NCBI RefSeq assembly: GCF_040560245.1
Contig: NZ_JAKMWP010000002.1
Reading direction: 5' to 3' (one strand)
Source: Morganella sibonii
GTDB lineage: Bacteria > Pseudomonadota > Gammaproteobacteria > Enterobacterales > Enterobacteriaceae
DNA: 64,000 nt
Shown here: positions 17,149-26,326 of the stretch, one piece after another
How positions within the stretch are numbered: the stretch's first letter is position 1
Layout: each line of letters opens with the position of its first letter
Position numbers and translations under genes: made by a program
Notes under the pieces: generated by a model
Database searches by the model: none
Told to the model about the DNA's origin: nothing
Seen by the model: the letters and a program-made list of their open reading frames with translations, nothing else

Positions 17149-18009
17149 TTAATGCTTCTGGTCACCGCGTAAATGAATCAGCCAATAAGTCAGACCTACT
17201 AAAACTGCACCACCAATGATGTTACCGATGGTGACCGGAATCAGGTTGTTAATCACAAAATCAGAAACTGTCAGGGACGGAAACTGTTCAGGCGACGAAC
17301 CAACCATAGTCCAGAATTCAGGAGGTGCAAAATTTTTAATCACAATCCCCATCGGGATCATAAACATATTGGCGATACTGTGCTCAAATCCGCTGGCAAC
17401 AAACATACCGATAGGTAAGACTAAAGCTAAAAGTTTATCGGTCAGACTACGGCCTGCGTAGCTCATCCATACCGCCAGACAAACCATTAAGTTTGCCAGA
17501 ATCCCGAGACAGACGGCTTCAACAAAGGTGTGATGAAGCTTATGATCCGCTGTTTGCAGGATATTTAATCCCCACAGCCCGTTGGCTGCCATTGATTGTC
17601 CGGCGTACCAGATGAGGGCGACAAAGAAGAGGGCGCCGACCAGGTTACCGAAATACACGCGGGTCCAGTTTGCAAACATCTGTCCCCAGGTGATGCGCCC
17701 GGTGGCTTTTGCCACGCTGGTTAATACGGTGGAGGTGAATAAATCAGCCCCGCAAACCACAACCAGCATCAGACCGAGCGAGAAACATAAACCACCGATA
17801 AGTTTTGCGATACCAAAAGGCACTATGCCTGCGGTACCGGTGGTGGCTGTAATATAAAAGACAAAACCTACTGAGATGAAAATTCCTGCCATAAATGCAG
17901 ATAAATATGTGATGTGAGGGGATTTCGTTGCTTTATAGACACCCACATCGTCTGCAACTTGTGCCATAGCGGCAGGAGGTAATAAATTAAAAAGTGCGTC
18001 AGTTTTCAT
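17149..18009 (-). CDS. focA: Formate channel FocA
   Basis: FocA is the pentameric inner-membrane formate channel that exports or imports the formate made by PflB. The 286-residue protein has six hydrophobic membrane segments and the FNT-family stretches FVFYITATTGTAG, VVCGADLFTSTVL, VYFGNLVGALFF, HHTFVEAVCLGILANLMVCLAVWMS (shortened here to its core) and GNIIGGAVLVGLTYW. The frame is open to 18063, but the ATG at 18009 (MKTDALFNLLPPAAMAQVA) matches the N-terminus of known FocA. It heads the focA-pflB operon. Confidence 0.96.
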   Translation of the reverse strand: MKTDALFNLLPPAAMAQVADDVGVYKATKSPHITYLSAFMAGIFISVGFVFYITATTGTAGIVPFGIAKLIGGLCFSLGLMLVVVCGADLFTSTVLTSVAKATGRITWGQMFANWTRVYFGNLVGALFFVALIWYAGQSMAANGLWGLNILQTADHKLHHTFVEAVCLGILANLMVCLAVWMSYAGRSLTDKLLALVLPIGMFVASGFEHSIANMFMIPMGIVIKNFAPPEFWTMVGSSPEQFPSLTVSDFVINNLIPVTIGNIIGGAVLVGLTYWLIHLRGDQKH

Positions 18010-18081
18010 AATGCTAACTGTCTCTTGATTCCAAATAATTATAGCACGCAATGATAGTAACAAAGGGTGAAAAAATTAAAC

Positions 18082-18095
18082 TTGATGTGGATCAT
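18082..18095 (-). promoter_or_regulatory. FNR-binding site upstream of focA
   Basis: TTGATGTGGATCAT matches the FNR consensus TTGATNNNNATCAA at nine of ten defined positions. It lies 73-86 bases before the focA start codon, which fits oxygen-controlled induction of focA-pflB. Confidence 0.75.
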
Positions 18096-18229
18096 AAAGG
18101 CGTTCAAGAGAATCGTCAAATATCCCTGAAAAAGTTGAGAAATTAACGTAACTTTATGTATATAAAGGAAAAACAATTTTTTAAAAATTGTAATATATTT
18201 TTATTTTTTGTTTTTTATTTAATTAAAGT

Positions 18230-18284
18230 AAAAAATCAGGTTAACTTGTCGTTTTTGTGTTACTTAAAACGAACAAATTAACCT
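18230..18284 (-). terminator. Long hairpin behind ycaO, terminator-like
   Basis: The arms AGGTTAACTTGTCGTTT (18238-18254) and its near-complement at 18266-18284 pair over about 17 positions with one mismatch and a bulge. On the minus strand a GATTTTTTAC T-run follows. It would end ycaO transcription before the focA promoter region. Confidence 0.65.
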
Positions 18285-18314
18285 AATATTTACGTTTATT
18301 GCTATTTACGACGA

Positions 18315-20096
18315 TTAAATCGCATTTTTATCGTTTAGCCAAAAATGCGCTTTTGCTTTTTGCAGTTTTTCATAAGCTGCCAGCAGTGCCTGATGAGCAG
18401 GAAATGCGGTTAAGTTATTATCAGATGCACATAATCCGAAGAAACAGTTTTTGCCGTTCAGGGCATTTAAGGCCGCATCCAGTGTTTCCTGACCGTACAT
18501 GCGCGCAAACGCAGGAAGATACTGTTCTGCGTCACGATCCGGCTCCTGCGTCAGTAATAACAGGGTATGCAGACAGCGGTAATAGTTTGCCCGCGCAGCA
18601 CTGAGGACACTGGCGTTGAAGTCCTGTGTCCACTCGACCCAGGCCAGCGCCTGATCAGTATCACCACCCGCCAGAGCCAGCATGGATTTCAGCTCACCGA
18701 TACGCAGGGTGGACCAGCCGTTATCTTTACCGGCGGCAATGCCCAGTAACTCACGGACACGGGTGAAATCGTCATGACCCTCCTCATCCAGCTGTGCCAG
18801 CAGAGAGAGATAATCTTCCGGGCTGTAACGGCTTTCCGGCAGGGCGAGGATCGTTTCACGCAGGTGAATACCCATGGCGTTATTGGCCATATGCAAATCT
18901 TCCGCCGGATAAATATCGGACATCCCCGGTACCAGGATACGGCAGGCATACACACCCAGATGTTCATAATCGGCGATATACACTTCGTGGCCGGATGCCG
19001 CGAACTGCGCCATCAGTGTGGCAAATTCTTCTTCTGTGGTACCGCGGAACTGCCAGTCTGCGAAATCATAATCCGCATCCTGTTTGAACAGATCCCAGCT
19101 GATCAGGCCGCTTGAATCGATAAAATGGGTTTCCAGGTTGGTCTGATCCGCCACTTCCTCATCATCAAATGTCGGAGGAGTGAAGACATCCAGGTCTTTC
19201 AGGCTGCGTCCCTGTAACAGCTCAGTGACAGTCCGCTCCAGTGCAACACCGAAATCAGGATGAGCGCCGAAAGAGGCAAAGCAAGTGCCGTTGGCCGGGT
19301 TAAACAGTACCACACAGATGACCGGGTACTGACCACCGAGAGAGGCATCAAAACAGAAGATCGGGAAACCTTCATTTTCCAGGGTGCGGATTGACTCAAC
19401 AACCTGCGGATAACGCGCCAGCACGTCTTCCGGGATAGCCGGTAAGCTGATGCGCTCAGCAATAATGCGATTTTTCACATAACGTTCAAAGACTTCTGAT
19501 AATCCCTGAACCCGTGCTTCATTGCGGGTGTTCCCGGCGGACATACCGTTGGACACATACAGGTTGGCGACGATATTCATCGGAATATAGACCGTTTTGC
19601 CGTCAGACTGACGGATAAACGGCAGGGCGCAGATACCGCGCTCTTCATTGGACGATTGCAGATCAATTAACTGACTGCCCTGCAAATCATTTTCCGGATC
19701 ATAATAGTTGCGCAGATACTGATCGAGAATGCCTTCCGGCAGAGAATCATCGTCTGTCAGCGGGAACCATTTCTCATCCGGATAGTGAACAAACTCCCCG
19801 TTGGCAATGGTTTCACCCAGCCAGAAATCGGCAAAAAAGTAGTTGGTGGACAGACGCTCAAAATACTCGCCCAGCGCAGAGGCCAGCGCAGCTTTTTTCG
19901 TGGCTCCTTTACCGTTGGTAAAACAGAGCGGGCAGTCGGTATCACGGATATGCACGGACCAGACGTTCGGCACCGGGTTGAGCCACGAGGCTTCTTCAAT
20001 ATTGAAACCCAGCTGCTGTAATTTCTGCTGAAAGCGGCTGATGGAATCTTCAAGGGCGGCATCTTTGCCGGGAATAAAAGTATGTGTTTGCGTCAT
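18315..20096 (-). CDS. ycaO: YcaO, RimO-associated S12 methylthiolation accessory protein
   Basis: YcaO is the founding member of the YcaO-domain ATP-dependent cyclodehydratase family; the E. coli protein supports RimO-dependent beta-methylthiolation of ribosomal protein S12. The 593-residue product has the ATP-site stretches KGATKKAALASALGEYFERLSTNYF and SAGNTRNEARVQGLSEVFERYVKNRI (cores shortened), and ends with a helical C-terminal domain. The frame is open to 20129, but the ATG at 20096 (MTQTHTFIPGKDAALEDS) matches known YcaO. It lies upstream of focA as in E. coli. Confidence 0.95.
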   Translation of the reverse strand: MTQTHTFIPGKDAALEDSISRFQQKLQQLGFNIEEASWLNPVPNVWSVHIRDTDCPLCFTNGKGATKKAALASALGEYFERLSTNYFFADFWLGETIANGEFVHYPDEKWFPLTDDDSLPEGILDQYLRNYYDPENDLQGSQLIDLQSSNEERGICALPFIRQSDGKTVYIPMNIVANLYVSNGMSAGNTRNEARVQGLSEVFERYVKNRIIAERISLPAIPEDVLARYPQVVESIRTLENEGFPIFCFDASLGGQYPVICVVLFNPANGTCFASFGAHPDFGVALERTVTELLQGRSLKDLDVFTPPTFDDEEVADQTNLETHFIDSSGLISWDLFKQDADYDFADWQFRGTTEEEFATLMAQFAASGHEVYIADYEHLGVYACRILVPGMSDIYPAEDLHMANNAMGIHLRETILALPESRYSPEDYLSLLAQLDEEGHDDFTRVRELLGIAAGKDNGWSTLRIGELKSMLALAGGDTDQALAWVEWTQDFNASVLSAARANYYRCLHTLLLLTQEPDRDAEQYLPAFARMYGQETLDAALNALNGKNCFFGLCASDNNLTAFPAHQALLAAYEKLQKAKAHFWLNDKNAI

Positions 20097-20449
20097 GGGA
20101 TCCACAATTGCTGTAACGGCCCGCTGCATGCGGACTCAGGAATACCGGGGAAGAAAGGCGCACATAATACGGATTTTTCGTGTCAGCGGCTACCTTTGTG
20201 AATGTAAAGTTACCACCGCGTTATTCCGCTGTATTTCCGCCGTGCGTCATGTATCTCCGGAAATACATTATATAATATCCCAATCTGATGGTCAGAGGCA
20301 GTCAGATATTCTGCCGGGCGATAAAAAGGGTTTGCCGCCCATCATGCAATAAGCGTTGCAGCGAAGGATGGGGAGTGATAAAACCGAGAGACAGGGCGTA
20401 TTCATATGATGGATATACAGGGCGTTAATTTACAGATAGGGTGAGGTCA
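20097..20449. promoter_or_regulatory. ycaO-serC divergent intergenic region with candidate serC promoter
   Basis: 353 bases without a gene. On the plus strand a perfect TATAAT is at 20271-20276, about 175 bases before serC; no good -35 hexamer is seen 17 bases upstream, so an activator may be needed. An inverted repeat GTATTTCCG (20231-20239) / CGGAAATAC (20258-20266) lies just upstream of that -10 and could be a regulator site. Confidence 0.5.
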
Positions 20450-21535
<1,086 letters not shown>

Positions 21536-21555
21536 TTTTTTGCAGACATTTTTCC

Positions 21556-21585
21556 GGGACCGGATTGATATCCGGCCCCGTTTTT
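21556..21585 (+). terminator. Hairpin between serC and aroA
   Basis: GGGACCGGAT / ATCCGGCCCC with a four-base loop and one mismatch, followed by GTTTTTCG. It sits 20 bases after serC and 34 before aroA, so it may partly terminate transcription and lower aroA relative to serC. Confidence 0.65.
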
Positions 21586-21619
21586 CGTTTTTATGTTATA
21601 CACCGGAGAATAATTTCGT

Positions 21620-22897
21620 ATGGATTCCCTGACGTTACAACCCATCGCCCGCATTAACGGAACGATTAACCTGCCCGGCTCCAAGAGTGTCTCCAACCGG
21701 GCACTGCTGCTGGCGGCACAGGCAGCGGGCACCACACGCCTTATCAACCTGCTCGACAGTGATGATATCCGCCATATGCTCAGTGCACTGCGGGAACTGG
21801 GGATACGTTATCAGCTTTCTGACGACAAAACCGAATGCATCGTGGAAGGTCAGGGCAAACCGATCAGCGGATTTAAAGGTATTGAATTGTTCCTGGGCAA
21901 TGCCGGGACGGCGATGCGCCCGCTGACGGCAGCACTGTGTCTGGGCGATAATGATATTACGCTGACCGGCGAACCGCGTATGAAAGAGCGTCCGATCGGC
22001 CATCTGACTGATGCGCTGCGTCAGGGTGGCGCACGGATTGATTTCCCGGAAAATGACGGTTATCCGCCGCTGCGTATCCGCGGCGGCTTTACCGGCGGCC
22101 GTATCAGTGTGGACGGTTCGGTATCCAGCCAGTTTCTGACCGCACTGCTGATGGCGGCGCCACCGGCAGAGAATGACACTGAAATCACCATCACCGGTGA
22201 GCTGGTGTCCAAACCGTATATTGATATCACACTGGCGATGATGTCCGTGTTTGGTATTACGGTGGTGAATGAAGATTACCGCCGTTTCCTGATCAAAGGA
22301 AAACAGCAGTATCAGTCCCCGGGGCAGTACCTGGTGGAGGGGGATGCCTCATCCGCTTCTTATTTCCTTGCGGCGGCGGCGATTAAAGGCGGCACGGTGC
22401 GGGTCACCGGCATCGGGCGCAACAGTCTGCAGGGCGACACCCAATTTGCGTCAGTACTGGAAAAGATGGGCGCGAAGGTCACGTTTGCGGACACGTACAT
22501 CGAATGCACCCGCGATACTCTGCGCGGTATCGATATGGATATGAACGCCATTCCGGATGCGGCGATGACCATTGCCACCACTGCGCTGTTTGCAGAGGGA
22601 ACAACCACTATCCGCAATATCTATAACTGGCGGGTGAAAGAGACAGATCGTCTCAGTGCAATGGCCGCGGAACTGCGTAAAGTCGGTGCTCAGGTGGAAG
22701 AGGGACATGATTACATTCAGGTGACCCCGCCGGCAAAACTTCAGCACGCGGAAATTGAAACCTATAACGATCACCGGATCGCCATGTGTTTCTCGCTGGT
22801 GGCACTGTCAGACACCCCGGTCACGATTCTCGATCCGGGCTGCACGGCAAAAACCTTCCCCGGCTACTTCAGTGAACTGGCGGCGCTGTCAGAATAA
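21620..22897 (+). CDS. aroA: 5-Enolpyruvylshikimate-3-phosphate synthase
   Basis: AroA joins shikimate 3-phosphate and phosphoenolpyruvate in the pathway to chorismate. The 425-residue protein shows the N-terminal LPGSKSVSNRALLLAA signature (K22, S23 and R27 for phosphate binding), LFLGNAGTAMRPLTAA, and the second signature VKETDRLSAMAAELRKVG. A Gly in LGNAGTAMR is that of normal class I enzymes. It is the second gene of the serC-aroA pair. Confidence 0.98.
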   Translation: MDSLTLQPIARINGTINLPGSKSVSNRALLLAAQAAGTTRLINLLDSDDIRHMLSALRELGIRYQLSDDKTECIVEGQGKPISGFKGIELFLGNAGTAMRPLTAALCLGDNDITLTGEPRMKERPIGHLTDALRQGGARIDFPENDGYPPLRIRGGFTGGRISVDGSVSSQFLTALLMAAPPAENDTEITITGELVSKPYIDITLAMMSVFGITVVNEDYRRFLIKGKQQYQSPGQYLVEGDASSASYFLAAAAIKGGTVRVTGIGRNSLQGDTQFASVLEKMGAKVTFADTYIECTRDTLRGIDMDMNAIPDAAMTIATTALFAEGTTTIRNIYNWRVKETDRLSAMAAELRKVGAQVEEGHDYIQVTPPAKLQHAEIETYNDHRIAMCFSLVALSDTPVTILDPGCTAKTFPGYFSELAALSE

Positions 22898-23013
22898 AAA
22901 AGCGCTGTTCCGCGCACAGGACGTTTCCTCTGTTGTCACAGATGCGTATAATACCGGCATCTTTTTTCAGGCGGCCGTTGTGACGGCCGCCGGACTGCGA
23001 CAGGAGAGCGCGC

Positions 23014-23703
23014 ATGGCAGTATATGTTCCGGTTATCACCATTGACGGCCCGAGCGGCGCGGGCAAAGGGACACTTTGTCACGCACTGGCAAACGAAATG
23101 GGATGGCACTTACTGGACTCCGGCGCAATTTACCGCGTTCTGGCGCTGGCGGCACTGCATCATCATGTGGATATCACCTCAGAAGATGCACTGGTTCCGC
23201 TGGCCGCCAATCTGGATGTGAAATTTCAGGCAAAAGAATCCGGCCTTGAGATTATTCTGGAAGGTGAGGATGTCAGCCGGGGTATCCGTCAGGAAGAGGT
23301 GGGCATGACAGCCTCACAAATCGCGGCATTCCCGCGTGTCCGTGAAGCTCTGCTGCGCCGTCAGCGTGCATTCCGTGTGGCGCCGGGCCTGATTGCCGAC
23401 GGCCGTGACATGGGTACCGTCGTGTTCCCGGATGCACCGGTGAAAATTTTCCTCGATGCCAGTGCGCAGGAGCGCGCCCACCGCCGGATGAAGCAGTTGC
23501 AGGATAAAGGCTTTAGTGTTAATTTTGACCGCCTTCTTGCTGAGATAGAAGAGCGCGATTACCGTGACCGCAACCGTGCGGTTGCCCCGCTGGTCGCTGC
23601 CGGCGATGCGCTGATTCTGGACTCAACAACCATGTCAATTGACGACGTTATTGCCGAAGCCCTCCGTTATACGAAGGCAAAACTGGCAGAAACGGCGGAA
23701 TGA
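23014..23703 (+). CDS. cmk: Cytidylate kinase
   Basis: Cmk phosphorylates CMP and dCMP, recycling pyrimidine nucleotides for RNA and DNA. The 229-residue protein has the P-loop GPSGAGKGT (12-20), the CMP-binding DSGAIYR stretch, and DGRDMGTVVFPDA. Start: ATG at 23014 with a CAGGAGAG site. It precedes rpsA as in E. coli, where rpsA transcripts partly arise from the cmk region. Confidence 0.97.
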   Translation: MAVYVPVITIDGPSGAGKGTLCHALANEMGWHLLDSGAIYRVLALAALHHHVDITSEDALVPLAANLDVKFQAKESGLEIILEGEDVSRGIRQEEVGMTASQIAAFPRVREALLRRQRAFRVAPGLIADGRDMGTVVFPDAPVKIFLDASAQERAHRRMKQLQDKGFSVNFDRLLAEIEERDYRDRNRAVAPLVAAGDALILDSTTMSIDDVIAEALRYTKAKLAETAE

Positions 23704-23750
23704 TAAACAAAATTTGCGGGAAATCTGACTGAAAACGTGTTTTTTAGTAG

Positions 23751-23777
23751 GTTTCTGTATTCGTTTTTGTTTATAAT
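23751..23777 (+). promoter_or_regulatory. Candidate rpsA promoter
   Basis: A perfect TATAAT lies at 23772-23777 in the 226-base cmk-rpsA gap. The hexamer GTTTCT at 23751 is a poor -35 with 15-base spacing, so the assignment rests on the -10 box. The roughly 150-base leader that follows would be where S1 autoregulation acts in the family. Confidence 0.4.
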
Positions 23778-23929
23778 GTTAAGTTGAAGTTTTTTACCGG
23801 CAGAGAACAAGGCAAAGAAGCAGTTTTCTGCCACCCCTTTGTGACAAGGAATGTTGCAAGGTATGTGAAACAACCCCATTCGGCCGGATGCTAAATGGAC
23901 GTTAATACTTAAACACTTGAAGATCAAAC

Positions 23930-25603
23930 ATGACTGAATCTTTTGCTCAACTCTTTGAAGAATCCCTGCAGGCTATCGAAACTCGTCCGGGCGCTATCGT
24001 CCGTGGTACCGTTGTTGCTATCGATAAAGACGTTGTTCTGGTTGACGCAGGTCTGAAATCAGAATCTGCTATTCCGGTAGAACAGTTCAAAAATGCTCAG
24101 GGCGAGCTGGAAATCCAGGTTGGCGACGAAGTTGATGTTGCTCTGGACGCAGTAGAAGACGGTTTCGGTGAAACTGTTCTGTCCCGCGAGAAAGCAAAAC
24201 GCCACGAAGCATGGCTGATGCTGGAAAAAGCATATGAAGAAGCTGAAACTGTTACCGGTGTTATCAACGGTAAAGTGAAAGGCGGTTTCACTGTCGAACT
24301 GAACGGCATCCGTGCGTTCCTGCCGGGTTCACTGGTTGACGTGCGTCCTGTTCGTGACACCACGCATCTGGAAGGCAAAGAGCTTGAGTTCAAAGTAATC
24401 AAGCTGGATCAGAAACGCAACAACGTGGTTGTTTCCCGTCGTGCAGTTATCGAATCAGAAAACAGCGCAGAGCGCGATCAGCTGCTGGAAAACCTGCAGG
24501 AAGGCATGGAAGTTAAAGGTATCGTTAAGAACCTCACTGACTACGGTGCATTCGTTGATCTGGGCGGCGTTGATGGTCTGCTGCATATCACTGATATGGC
24601 GTGGAAACGTGTTAAACATCCAAGCGAAATCGTGAATGTCGGCGACGAAATCACTGTTAAAGTGCTGAAATTCGACCGTGAACGTACCCGCGTATCTCTG
24701 GGCCTGAAACAGCTGGGCGAAGATCCTTGGGTCGCAATCGCTAAGCGTTACCCTGAGAACACCCGTCTGACCGGTCGCGTGACCAACCTGACTGACTACG
24801 GCTGCTTCGTTGAAATCGAAGAAGGCGTTGAAGGTCTGGTACACGTTTCTGAAATGGACTGGACCAACAAAAACATCCACCCATCTAAAGTTGTTAACGT
24901 GGGCGACGTTGTTGAAGTTATGGTTCTGGACATCGACGAAGAGCGTCGTCGTATCTCCCTCGGCCTGAAACAGTGCAAATCTAACCCATGGCAGCAGTTC
25001 GCGGAAACTCACAACAAAGGTGACCGCGTTGAAGGTAAAATCAAGTCAATCACTGACTTCGGTATCTTCATTGGTTTAGATGGCGGCATCGACGGTCTGG
25101 TTCACCTGTCTGACATCTCCTGGAACGTTGCAGGCGAAGAAGCAGTACGTGAATACAAAAAAGGCGACGAAATCGCAGCTGTTGTTCTGCAGGTTGATGC
25201 AGAGCGCGAGCGTATCTCTCTGGGCGTTAAGCAGTTAGCTGAAGATCCGTTCAACAACTACACCGCTGTTACCAAGAAAGGTGCTATCGTCACCGGTAAA
25301 GTAACTGCAGTAGACGCTAAAGGCGCAACTGTTGAGCTGATGGATGGCGTTGAAGGTTACCTGCGTGCATCAGAAGCTTCACGCGACCGCGTTGAAGATG
25401 CTACTCTGGTTCTGAGTGTTGGTGATGAAGTTGAAGCGAAATACACTGGTGTTGATCGTAAAAACCGTGTAATCAACCTGTCTGTACGTGCAAAAGACGA
25501 AGCGGATGAAAAAGACGCTATCGCTACTGTAAACAAACAGGAAGAAGCTGGCTTCTCTAACAACGCAATGGCAGAAGCTTTCAAAGCAGCTAAAGGCGAG
25601 TAA
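23930..25603 (+). CDS. rpsA: 30S ribosomal protein S1
   Basis: S1 binds mRNA leaders and brings them to the 30S subunit; it also represses its own translation. The 557-residue protein holds six S1 (OB-fold) repeats (roughly 21-87, 105-171, 192-260, 277-347, 364-434, 451-520), with repeated GLVHVS/DLSW-like segments and RISLGLKQ ends. Length equals that of E. coli S1. Codon use is highly biased (almost only GTT/GTA, CTG, CGT), as for abundant proteins. ihfB follows. Confidence 0.98.
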   Translation: MTESFAQLFEESLQAIETRPGAIVRGTVVAIDKDVVLVDAGLKSESAIPVEQFKNAQGELEIQVGDEVDVALDAVEDGFGETVLSREKAKRHEAWLMLEKAYEEAETVTGVINGKVKGGFTVELNGIRAFLPGSLVDVRPVRDTTHLEGKELEFKVIKLDQKRNNVVVSRRAVIESENSAERDQLLENLQEGMEVKGIVKNLTDYGAFVDLGGVDGLLHITDMAWKRVKHPSEIVNVGDEITVKVLKFDRERTRVSLGLKQLGEDPWVAIAKRYPENTRLTGRVTNLTDYGCFVEIEEGVEGLVHVSEMDWTNKNIHPSKVVNVGDVVEVMVLDIDEERRRISLGLKQCKSNPWQQFAETHNKGDRVEGKIKSITDFGIFIGLDGGIDGLVHLSDISWNVAGEEAVREYKKGDEIAAVVLQVDAERERISLGVKQLAEDPFNNYTAVTKKGAIVTGKVTAVDAKGATVELMDGVEGYLRASEASRDRVEDATLVLSVGDEVEAKYTGVDRKNRVINLSVRAKDEADEKDAIATVNKQEEAGFSNNAMAEAFKAAKGE

Positions 25604-25668
25604 TTAAGCAGCGGCAGGCCGCGCAAGCGGTCTGCTTTTATGATAATCAGGGTAGTCCAGGAGGTTAT

Positions 25669-25953
25669 ATGACCAAATCTGAACTGATTGAAAAGCTGGC
25701 AGGCCAACAATCTCATCTTCCGGCTAAAGTTGTTGAAGAGGCAGTAAAAGAGATCCTTGAGCATATGGCAAATACGCTTGCTGACGGCGAACGTATTGAA
25801 ATCCGTGGATTCGGCAGTTTTTCTCTGCACTACCGTGCACCGCGGGTAGGTCGTAACCCGAAAACCGGCGAACAGGTGGAACTGGAAGGTAAACACGTTC
25901 CTCACTTTAAACCGGGCAAAGAGTTACGCGACCGCGCAAATATCTATGCTTGA
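25669..25953 (+). CDS. ihfB: Integration host factor subunit beta
   Basis: IhfB pairs with IhfA to form IHF, which bends DNA by about 160 degrees. The 94-residue protein begins MTKSELIEKLAG, has the HU/IHF signature GFGSFSLHYRAPRVGRNPKTGE (core shortened) with the intercalating proline in RNPKTGE, and ends in DRANIYA. A near-perfect AGGAGGT ribosome site lies just upstream. It is placed 65 bases behind rpsA, as in E. coli. Confidence 0.97.
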   Translation: MTKSELIEKLAGQQSHLPAKVVEEAVKEILEHMANTLADGERIEIRGFGSFSLHYRAPRVGRNPKTGEQVELEGKHVPHFKPGKELRDRANIYA

Positions 25954-25970
25954 TTCTTGACAGAGATAAT

Positions 25971-25999
25971 AAAAATGACGCCGCCGGCGTCATTTTTTT
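25971..25999 (+). terminator. Terminator of the rpsA-ihfB unit
   Basis: ATGACGCC / GGCGTCAT with a three-base loop, an A-run before and a run of seven T after, 18 bases beyond the ihfB stop. Confidence 0.92.
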
Positions 26000-26326
26000 G
26001 CAAAAAAAATCAGAATGTTATTATTATAAAAATGTTAATGCATTATTAATAAAATAGACTTTTATAAGGTTCTGGTGTTGGCAATACTGAATGTATTTAA
26101 TAACAGGTTGCCGGAGCTATAATATTCAGTTCATCATAAAATACTATTAAAAAGTGGATTGTCGTTATAATGAAACAAATAATTGTGAGTTAACTCGCAT
26201 AAAATAATTGATTATTTGTATGATTAAAATATAAATTCGTGACAACTCTCATTTTTCTTTTACCGTAATAAAACGCAATACCATCCATTACATAATACCG
26301 GTCTGTTTACCTCCCGGATAAGTAAT
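26000..26326. promoter_or_regulatory. AT-rich region between ihfB terminator and comEC
   Basis: 327 bases with no gene I can support. It is very AT-rich and contains the palindrome GAGTTAACTC (near 26188) and AAATAATTGATTATTT (near 26202), several TATAAT-like boxes, and presumably the comEC promoter. It could also bind IHF or H-NS, but no site is convincing by eye. Confidence 0.4.

Larger units (their letters stand above)
18010..18314. promoter_or_regulatory. focA-pflB control region
   Basis: 305 bases without a gene, AT-rich. It carries an FNR box at 18082-18095, a short palindrome near 18171-18189 (ACAATTTTTTAAAAATTGT) and a long hairpin close to the ycaO stop. I expect several anaerobically controlled start sites here by analogy with E. 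coli, but cannot place each from sequence alone. Confidence 0.6.
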
